Source: Zygnema cylindricum (taxonomy: Eukaryota > Streptophyta > Zygnematophyceae > Zygnematales > Zygnemataceae). From it: DNA of 14,206 nucleotides. Positions within the stretch are counted from its first letter, which is position 1, and the number at the start of each line of letters is the position of its first letter. The translations under genes were made by a program, and so were the position numbers. Location: assembly GCA_037447655.1 (NCBI GenBank), contig JBBHKE010002658.1, positions 7,094 through 21,299 on the forward strand, given 5' to 3'. The notes under the pieces were generated by a model that saw only the letters and a program-made list of their open reading frames with translations, was not told the origin of the DNA and did not search any database. This document shows, in pieces, positions 8,280 through 14,206 of the stretch.

Positions 8280-9606
8280 TACTGTAGTAACGCTATTCAT
8301 TTCGAAAATATTAGGGAACGCGAGAACGCGACAAAGCGTCGTAAATCTGACACGTTAGTACACTATTCATTTCGAAAATATTAGGGAACGCGACAAAGCG
8401 TCGCAAATCTGACACGGTACTGTAGTACACTGTTCATTTCGCAAATCTTAGGGAACGCGACAAAGCGTCGCAAATCTGACAAGGTAGTCACTATTCATTT
8501 CGCAAATCTTAGGGAACGCGACAAAGCGTCGCATATCTGACACGTTAGTACACTATTCATTTCGCAAATCTTAGGGAACGCGACAAAGCGTCGCAAATCT
8601 GACACGGTACTGTAGCCACTATTCATTTCGCAAATCTTAGGGAACGCGACAAAGCGTCGCATATCTGACACGTTAGTACACTATTCATTTCGCAAATCTT
8701 AGAGAACGCGACAAAGCGTCGCAAATCTGACACGGTACTGTAGCACACTATTCATTTCGCAAATCTTGGGGAACGCGACAAAGCGTCGCAAATCTGACAA
8801 GGTAGTACACTATTCATTTCGCAAATCATAGGGAACGCGACAAAGCGTCGCAAATCTGACACGTTAGTAACTATTCATTTCGCAAATCTTAAGGAACGCG
8901 ACAAAGCGTCGCAATCTGACAAGGTAGTACACTATTCATTTCGCAAATCATAGGGAACGCGACAAAGCGTCGCAAATCTGACACGTTAGTAACTATTCAT
9001 TTCGCAAATCTTAAGGAACGCGACAAAGCGTCGCAAATCTGACAAGGTAGTCACTATTCATTTCGCAAATCTTAGGGAACGCGACAAAGCGTCGCATATC
9101 TGACACGTTAGTACACTATTCATTTCGCAAATCTTAGGGAGCGCGACAAAGCGTCGCAAATCTGACACGGTAGTTTTTTTTTTTCAAAATCTTAGTACCC
9201 GACGCCCGATCAGGTTATGTCACGCTCCTAAATTGCCAACCGTTACCCGAAACGCGTTTACGAAATTGAAAGTTAACCGAAACTCTATTTCTCGCGACTA
9301 CCTGTACCCGCCCGTACCCGAAAAAGTACAAAATTTATGGTACATTTCCCTTATACCTTTCACGATACCAAGAGTATAAAGTACAATAATGTTGGATAGT
9401 ATGGACAGTACAAAACTTTTATATTTTTTTTCGTTTTTTGCTTACCCGACCGTAACCTATTTTATTTATTTTTATTTATGAATCAACCGCCCGAATCCGC
9501 CCGGCCCCCCCAAATTTGGCACCCGAATCCGTTCCGGATCCGACGCGAGCAGTCGGTTAACGGTCGGTTACGGTTTCGGTTAACCGTTTGCGACCACTGC
9601 CAATGG

Positions 9607-9890
9607 GTGTAGGGTGAATCGCTATTAGTGTTAGGGTATGGTTACATCAGACGAAAAGTGAGGTTTAATACAGAATTTTGTACTTGCCCGTACCATGCCG
9701 TACTATATTTTCGTGAGTTTCTTGAAAACAACATTACAGAAAATATAGATTACGATTCTCCAAGTATCCAGGAGAAGACATCGACCGTCCGATTACATTT
9801 TGGTCTTCATCTGCGAAGCAATCGCTCCATACGCCTCTGTATTGGTGAACCCACCTCGCCGAGGTGGGTTCAGCAATACAGAACCATTCA
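9607..9890. repeat. Dispersed repeat, family G, copy 2, with 47-nt palindrome
   Basis: The left end, TAGGGTGAATCGCTATTAGT, resembles the D terminal motif. It continues with TTAGGGTA, AGACGAAAAGTG and GGTTTAATAC as in copy 1 (4245-4505). CGAAGCAATCGC (9814-9825) precedes a palindrome at 9836-9882: arms of 23 nt with a single G-G mismatch around one central C. Copy 1 has a different palindrome at the same place, so the position is conserved though the sequence is not. The plus-strand frame 9628-9981 reads through the palindrome and is not credible. Confidence 0.55.
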
Positions 9891-10327
9891 AATCGCTACA
9901 CCTGGACGTCAGACACGTGCGTCTATGACATATGAAAATTTTCACACGTCCACAAAAGTCACGTGCCTTCGGACAAGGTGACCGTAAAATTTTTGCCGAA
10001 AAGAAATACGGTTTTTTCCTGAAAGTCAGCAGCGTGAAGGAGATCTCTGAGGTACATTGACGCGGTACACTTGTGAAGTACACGTACGTAATACGAGAGT
10101 ACGGATTTTTATACGAAAATGGTCGGTTTCCAAATCTTTGACGATTTTATAGATTTGATCGTCGACCTACGTGGAATCACTCAAATCAGAACACGTATGT
10201 AAAAACTTGTTTACAGATGATACGCGATGTAACCGAGGCCTCTGTAATACAGAAATTTTGCTGTCCGTACTATTACAGAGACCTCCTGATGTAACCATGC
10301 CCTTATTCATACGTTGTACATTGGTTA
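9891..10327. other. Stretch without a supported gene
   Basis: I see no gene. Overlapping plus and minus frames here lack any recognisable motif. Confidence 0.4.
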
Positions 10328-10374
10328 ATTTTGTACTTTTTCGGTTACGGGCGGGCACGCTTAGTCGCGAGAAA
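10328..10374. repeat. Fragment of the family F right arm
   Basis: These 47 bp match, in inverted orientation, the stretch 9288-9334 just inside the right arm of F. Shared blocks are ATTTTGTACTTTTTCGG, ACGGGCGGG and TAGTCGCGAGAAA. It is a second, truncated copy. The left arm of F at 7263-7496 lacks this block, so it belongs to the interior of the family and not to the terminal repeat. Confidence 0.65.
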
Positions 10375-10653
10375 CCCAAACCCCAAAACCCTATTTCTCG
10401 TACCCGATCCCAAGAGGTAAGAAATGTCGGCGCGAGGTGCCGCGAGGTGCCGAAGGTCCCACACTTGTATGGGGGCTTGTTCGATACCCTTGCTGTACAT
10501 TACCGTACACTGTAACGTTCCGTATACCGTACCCGATTCGATCAGCCCGGAACGATTCGTCGGAATCGAACCGTGCAAACTGAACCATTTAGGGTTTCCA
10601 ATCTCCCTTTCGCCGCATGGCGAGTCAGCCTTCCGCCATGCTGTACGGAAGCC

Positions 10654-10823
10654 ATGCGTACTTCGGCGTCCACTCCCACAGGGACACGTGGCCGCGGGTG
10701 GTCGCTGCAGAGCTGGATCGGGGCGGCGGGACTGTTCACACTGGGCGCCGTATTGGGAGCGCTGTTTAACGGACTGCTGGTGTTGCCCTGGAGGGATACT
10801 GGACGTGGAGGGAGGTCGGAGAG
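10654..10823 (+). CDS. Possible first coding exon, membrane-anchored N-terminus
   Basis: This is the best coding candidate in the window. From ATG at 10654 the frame gives about 20 Ser/Thr/Arg-rich residues (MRTSASTPTGTRGRG at the start). A hydrophobic stretch of about 24 residues follows (WIGAAGLFTLGAVLGALFNG then LLVL), then PWRDTGRGGRSE. It ends within a codon at AG|GTAAGG (10822-10829), a near-consensus splice donor. A short basic tail, one membrane helix and a hydrophilic start is the layout of a signal-anchor (type II) protein, but I recognise no family. The region is much richer in G, C and CpG than its surroundings, as at a promoter or first exon. A rival start at 10617 (GCCGCATGG, strong Kozak) opens another frame (MASQPSAMLYGSHAYFG) with GC-rich third bases but stops near 10765, so a frameshifted or decayed exon is also possible. 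Confidence 0.3.
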
Positions 10824-10825
10824 GT

Positions 10826-10856
<31 letters not shown>

Positions 10857-10910
10857 GGCAGGGATAGGGAAGGGGAGGGAGAGAGAGAGTAAGGGACAGG
10901 GAGGAGAGGG
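10824..10910. repeat. Purine-rich GGGAGA tract after the donor site
   Basis: GGGAGA is repeated with small variations, almost free of pyrimidines on the plus strand. If 10654-10823 is an exon, this is the start of its intron. Read on the minus strand it gives Pro/Leu/Ser-rich frames (10542-11027, 10766-10966) that are long only because CT-rich DNA lacks stop codons. Confidence 0.65.
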
Positions 10911-11040
10911 CTTTGGCGGTACACTTGTATTATTATTAGAGAATAGGCTTGAACCTGAAATAGCATCGATAACGTATAATTGTTTTTTTCTTAACGCTAT
11001 TTCTTTAAACAGTTCTAAAAGCTCCACGTCATTCGAAACT

Positions 11041-11110
11041 GTGTTTGAATAAATAATACAAAATAAATAATAATATTAATAATAACACTGTTATTAATAA
11101 TAATATATCA
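11041..11110. repeat. AAT/ATT trinucleotide run with inverted centre
   Basis: AATAAATAATA-type repeats flank the near-palindrome AATAACACTGTTATT (about 11082-11096). This is ordinary AT-rich simple sequence. Confidence 0.6.
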
Positions 11111-11199
11111 ACACTTTATGTAATCCCACTTTCTTTACTCTGGTAACGATTCATGGTGTAAGAGAATATTTATTTTCGGAATCAAAATTTATTCTTTTC

Positions 11200-11400
11200 T
11201 TGCTTTCTTTGTTTCTTTGTTTTTTGGTGTTGGTTTTGGTGTTGGTGTTGGTATTAGTTTTAGGGTTTCTAGGGTTTAATGGTTTTTGATAGTTTTGGAG
11301 GGTTTTTTTTGGGGTGTTGCTGGGTTTCTAAAGGGTTGTACGGATTATGGTTTTGGTGTTGGCTTTGGTGTTGATGGTGGTGTTGGTGTTTTGTCCTGTT
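11200..11400. repeat. GT-rich simple sequence (TTGGTG repeats)
   Basis: TTTGGTGTTGG and shorter TTGGTG units recur at 11223-11260 and 11351-11395. Two TTTAGGG/CTAGGG-like units lie at about 11257-11277. A complementary pyrimidine-rich run (TTCTTTGTTTCTTTG) precedes them. I see no coding signal on either strand. Confidence 0.55.
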
Positions 11401-11497
11401 GCCAACTTTCCCATCTTGTTTTTCAATTACCAAATCCCACTGGAAATAGATAGAAATTTGAATTGGATTAGAATGGATCGTTAGTATTCGACCTTTT

Positions 11498-11580
11498 GTA
11501 TTTGAATTTGAATTTGAAGCTGAATTTGAAATTGAGTTCTAACTTGAATTTGAATTTGAATTTGAGTATGAATTTGAATG
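11498..11580. repeat. GAATTT hexamer repeat
   Basis: Imperfect GAATTT units run across this stretch, broken by GAAGCT, GAAATTGAG and GAGTAT variants. Confidence 0.75.
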
Positions 11581-12187
11581 CATTCTGGTTTCAGCGTGTA
11601 TTTACAGTTTGATGTTCAACATACAAATCCTGGGTTTATATACCCTCAAACAATTTTGACTTATTTTTAATGTGCTACTTTTTATATTTAGTTCTGAGGT
11701 TGGAGATAATTGATTATCTGAGATTGTCAATTAGTTGCATCCTGGCCAATTTCTTGATACATGACATGGGGTTTTGAAAATGCCCTTGATACACGATACA
11801 GAGCTGTTTTTATATTAAATACGTTTTACAACGGCTCTTTTTACTTAGACACAAATACTCCTTTCCAACCAAAAAGCCACATTTTGACAGGTGCTGATTA
11901 TGAAACGTGATTCGTGAATAGATCGTACTGAAGGTTTTGTGACGATTTTTTCTCATTCTTAGTTTCTCCCCATTTCTCACTCTTAACTGTTTAGATTTAA
12001 TTTATTTTAAGGCTATAGTACGTTATAATTTTAATTTGTTATTGGCTGTCCTACGTCGACCGATAATCAGAATGTTATATACATCTCAATTATTCTTTAC
12101 ATCTGATTGGTGAAACTGAGATAAGTAGCTCAATTTCTATTGCCTGGTCTTTTTTTCCAGCTACCCTGTATTACATGTGTATTTAAA
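11581..12187. other. Stretch without a supported gene
   Basis: Plain AT-rich DNA. I see no repeat, element end or coding signal in it. Confidence 0.4.
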
Positions 12188-12295
12188 GGTTCATAAATAA
12201 TTGTAATATATATGTAGTACTGTGCCATATGTATGCACAGGTTCATTTATAATTGCAATATGTATATGTACTACTGTACCATATAAATGTACATA
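12188..12295. repeat. 52-bp minisatellite dimer
   Basis: GGTTCAT begins two units, at 12188 and 12240, which share ATAATTG, AATAT, TATGTA, TACTGT and CCATAT. Related but degenerate copies (ACAGGTACAT) lie at 13251 and 13380, beyond the hAT-like elements, so those elements may have landed inside an older array. Confidence 0.6.
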
Positions 12296-12660
12296 GTATT
12301 GCCTATTTGATCGAAATCCAGATGGATACATCGCGATAACTGGATATCGAGCTATCGACGAGTTGAACTGCCGGTTAAGTGTACATAACCTAGTACATAA
12401 ACTGGTAAGTAAGAAATCTTGACGAAACACTTGATTGGACGTAAGTGTTGCTTACAAAATGCGAAAAGCAGAAAATCCAGGTGCGAAGTCAAACATTTGG
12501 TATGCGTAATCTTTCCTACGGGAAATTGGGAATTCATTACGGTACGTAGCGTACCATACTTTTCTGCATTGATGGCTCGAGAAACAAATGTGTAAATAGT
12601 ACAGTACAGAAACAAATGTACAGATGCAAAATGTACAGAATGATGCAGAATGTAGCTGGG
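12296..12660. other. Stretch without a supported gene
   Basis: ATCGCGATAACTGGATATCG at about 12329-12348 may be a relic of the hAT-like family. AATGTACAGA/GATGCAGAATG units repeat near 12615-12652. The minus-strand frames here (12191-12430, 12352-12615) show no motif. Confidence 0.35.
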
Positions 12661-12720
12661 ATATTGTTATCGATATATGGCGACGATCGACAATAGCTTG
12701 GCTCGATATATTGATTTTAG

Positions 12721-13139
12721 TAGTGTTGAGTATCGGTTAATTTAATATCGCGATAAGTCCAATATCGATGTATCGAAATATCGAACCGCGAGAGGGCCCG
12801 ATGTATCGAAATATCGAACTGTGAGAGGGCCCGATGTATCGAAATATCGAACTGTGAGAGGGCCCGATGTATCGCTCCGGGACCAACATAATTTATTGCG
12901 ATATATTTGGTTGGAGGTGGTAGTCCGTGGGGAAGGGGGGGGAGAGGGACCCTTTTGAAAAAAATTGACAATCCATCCCGTACCAGTGTACGAAGGTATC
13001 GAGATAACTTATCGCAAATTATCGTAATTTTATCGCCATATTAGCCTTATCTATATACTGGACCGATATATTGATTATGGGTAGGTCAAAAAAAGGTACA
13101 TATCGAATATCGCCAAAAGGCTTTCGATACACAACACTA
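12721..13139. mobile_element. hAT-like MITE, copy 2, with 8-bp target duplication
   Basis: The 419-bp element begins TAGTGTTGAGTATCGG and ends CGATACACAACACTA. The flanks are GATTTTAG (12713-12720) and GATTTTAA (13140-13147), identical at 7 of 8, the length typical of hAT insertions. It matches copy 1 (2002-2373) at both ends and in the block GGGACCAACATAA near the left. It has no coding frame. The minus-strand 84-residue frame here is the product of the internal 33-bp repeat, which is a multiple of three. Confidence 0.82.
12767..12874. repeat. 33-bp tandem repeat, three units
   Basis: GATGTATCGAAATATCGAAC followed by a GAGAGGGCCC block starts at 12767, 12800 and 12833, and a partial unit starts at 12866. 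Units 2 and 3 are identical, while unit 1 has CCGCG where they have CTGTG, so the last duplication is recent. Copy 1 of the MITE lacks this expansion. Confidence 0.88.
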
Positions 13140-13290
13140 GATTTTAAAATCAAGACCCTTCAAAAAGATACGTATCGATTATCGGCAAAACTTGTCCGAT
13201 ATGCATCACTTTATGTACAGATAAATATTATTGCACCATTTATGTGTACAGGTACATATAAAGTTATAATATTGTTTGTAGTACTGTAGA

Positions 13291-13295
<5 letters not shown>

Positions 13296-13331
<36 letters not shown>
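13296..13331. repeat. TA dinucleotide microsatellite
   Basis: An uninterrupted AT run of about 18 units. It lies between two degenerate units of the 52-bp minisatellite. Confidence 0.9.
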
Positions 13332-13332
<1 letters not shown>

Positions 13333-13498
13333 GTGTAAGGTATTATAGTATGTGAGTAGTAGTAGCATATATATGAACAGGTACATTTGTAATTGTACTT
13401 TATATGAAATCTGTATGATATATAATATAGAGTTGTAATATATGTTGTGGTTGTAGTATATGTTGCGTACGAAATCGGTATCGGGTATATAACAACAT

Positions 13499-13588
13499 CC
13501 TCGATACAACATAAAATACGTAAATAGTCCTCGATACGGCATGAAATATGTAAAAAGTCCCCGATATGACGTAACATACGTAACGTAT
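13499..13588. repeat. 30-bp tandem repeat, three units
   Basis: CCTCGATAC or CCCCGATAT begins units at 13499, 13529 and 13559. Each continues with an AACATAAAATACGTAA-like block. The units differ at several bases, so this is older than the 33-bp repeat at 12767. The unit length is a multiple of three, which keeps the minus-strand frame 13206-13607 open by chance. Confidence 0.75.
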
Positions 13589-13765
13589 TACGATACATTG
13601 AAGCCAATTCAATACAATGGGATACAAAATGGGAAATTGGAATTCACAAGAATTGGAATGGAGAGATTTTTAACAATTGTTTTACTGTTTAATCGTTTAA
13701 TGGTTTTATAGTTGATTTTTTTTTTTGGGAATTTTAAGAGGAGAGAAAGGTTGATCACTAGATAC

Positions 13766-14206
13766 GAGGGGGAGGGGAGGGGAAAAGAAGAGGGAGAGGG
13801 AGAGGAAGTGGGAGAGGGAGAGGAAGTGGGAGAGGGAGAGGAAGTGGCAGAGGGAGAGGGAGAGGAAGAGGGGGAAAAGTGTTGGTACCAATGCCACAAT
13901 TTGTGTAGCGATAACTTCACAACCCTGAACTCTCCCTCCCCTCTCCCCTCCCCTCCCCTCCCCTCCCCTCCCTTCCCTCCTCCTCCCTCCCCACCAGCCC
14001 TGAGAGCCTCTCCCTCTTCCTCGTCCCCCTCTCCTCCGACGACTCCTCTCGCTCCACCTCCCACCCCTCTCTCTCCCCCTCCCTCTCCCCCTCCCCCCCT
14101 CTCCCTCCCCCTCTCTCTCCCCAACCTCCACCTCGCTCTCCTCAGCAGCCTCCTCTCCCCCTGCTCCTTCTCCCTCTCCGAGAGTCCCGACCACCACTCC
14201 CTCCTC
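13766..14206. repeat. Purine tract followed by pyrimidine tract, to the window edge
   Basis: The plus strand is nearly all purine at 13766-13879, with an 18-bp unit (GGGAGAGGGAGAGGAAGT) repeated at least three times; GAAGTG occurs at 13804, 13822 and 13840. About 50 bp of mixed sequence follows, then nearly pure pyrimidine (CCCTCC, CTCTCC) from 13930 to the end. The two tracts are roughly inverted, so the strand could fold on itself or form triplex DNA. Frames of 171 and 163 residues on the minus strand are Gly/Glu/Arg- or Ser/Leu-rich artefacts of this composition. Confidence 0.8.

Larger units (their letters stand above)
7516..9174. repeat. Minisatellite of about 62-bp units, interrupted by MITE B
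   Basis: Fifteen units lie at 8288-9174, and the end of one more lies at 7516-7538 on the far side of MITE B. Each unit runs TATTCATTTCGCAAATCTTA, then GGGAACGCGACAAAGCGTCGC, then AAATCTGACA and a variable linker. Spacing is 61-70 bp. Three linker types occur (CACGTTAGTA, CACGGTACTGTAG, AAGGTAG), and CACGTTA alternates with the others. The pairs at about 8813-8934 and 8935-9056 repeat as a 122-bp dimer, so the array grew in part by two-unit steps. Within each unit GCGAC faces GTCGC as a short hairpin. Confidence 0.9.
7263..9595. mobile_element. Long inverted-repeat element (family F) enclosing a repeat array
   Basis: The left arm (7263-7496) and right arm (9359-9595) are inverted copies of about 235 bp, starting GGTCGCAAACGGT and sharing CGGATCCGGAACGGATTCGG. 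The right terminus extends as CAGTGGTCGCAAAC when read inward, which resembles hAT ends, but I find no matching 8-bp flanks. The arms are full of CGGTTACGGTCGGT repeats. Inside lie an array of about 62-bp units and a further 180 bp of right-side sequence (9175-9358) that the left side lacks. After subtracting MITE B the element is about 1.6 kb. No transposase frame is visible. A foldback-type or hAT-derived non-autonomous element fits. Confidence 0.7.
12661..13210. mobile_element. Older hAT-like MITE copy split by a younger copy
   Basis: The left piece (about 12661-12712) ends GCTCGATATATTG. The right piece (about 13148-13210) runs AAAAAGATACGTATCG then ATTATCGGCAAAAC. Joined across the younger element they follow the order seen inside that element (CGATATATTGATTATGG, then AAAAAAAGGTACATATCG, then AATATCGCCAAAAGG). 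The older copy is decayed, and its 5' end is not visible. Confidence 0.5.

Noticed and set aside
7516-9174. A CRISPR array.
   Set aside because: Units of 61-70 bp are repeated throughout with no unique spacers, and no cas-like gene is present. This is a minisatellite.
10542-11027. Minus-strand frame of 161 residues (MELLELFKEIALRKKQLYV at the start).
   Set aside because: Its middle is the CT-rich tract read as Pro/Leu/Ser, and the rest is antisense to the better plus-strand exon candidate. The first 30 residues look protein-like but are too few to support a gene.
11257-11277. An interstitial telomere array (TTTAGGG).
   Set aside because: Only two imperfect units in generally GT-rich DNA. 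This is not enough to call a telomeric remnant or to infer lineage.
12717-12971. Minus-strand frame with three HRALSQFDIS-type repeats, like a repeat protein.
   Set aside because: The repeats come from a 33-bp tandem expansion inside a MITE. The ends of the frame coincide with the MITE's palindromic DNA.
13609-14197. Minus-strand frames of 171 and 163 residues, rich in Gly/Glu/Arg or Ser/Leu/Pro.
   Set aside because: They are translations of GA/CT simple sequence that has few stop codons. No domain or complex sequence is present.

Overview
This window looks like repeat-dense, gene-poor nuclear DNA from a eukaryote. I recognise no protein family, tRNA, rRNA or CRISPR array in it. The signs of a eukaryote are several families of non-autonomous transposons with TA or 8-bp target duplications, a tRNA-like (SINE-type) promoter block, minisatellites, long TA, GA and CT tracts, and one GC-rich patch ending in a consensus splice donor. 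I cannot name the lineage. GTAC-type pentamers (GTACA/GTACT) recur, but that is not diagnostic.

Layout. Positions 1-360 hold a GC-richer edge with a possible terminal exon on the minus strand, then short tandem repeats. Positions 2002-2373 are a hAT-like MITE built from CGATATATCG palindromes. Positions 2678-3192 and 5561-5858 are two oppositely oriented copies of one TA-flanked MITE (family E); the first carries a 239-bp insertion that the second lacks. Between them lie a tRNA-like SINE head (about 3434), 37/52-bp repeats, a dispersed repeat with a central palindrome (family G, 4245-4505) and a 163/155-bp tandem duplication (4651-4968). Positions 6087-7216 hold three further TA-flanked MITEs: A, D1 and D2.

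Positions 7263-9595 are the most structured part. Two inverted arms of about 235 bp enclose an array of roughly 62-bp repeats. MITE B inserted into one array unit, and MITE C then inserted into B, giving three nested layers. The array provides an uninterrupted copy of the target site, which shows TA duplication on insertion. A second G copy with a 47-nt palindrome follows (9607-9890), then a fragment of the long inverted-repeat element (10328-10374).

Positions 10590-10823 are the only stretch with convincing coding character: a possible first exon encoding a short basic N-terminus plus one membrane segment and ending at AG|GTAAGG. The rest is simple sequence (GA, AAT, GT and GAATTT repeats), a hAT-like MITE inserted into an older copy of itself (12661-13210), minisatellites, and a purine tract followed by a pyrimidine tract to the right edge.

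The MITE families A, C and D share a terminal motif (TACACCG, then ATCG and TATTAG or TATTTAG, then GT), so they are probably related and mobilised by similar transposases encoded elsewhere. No transposase coding sequence is visible here.
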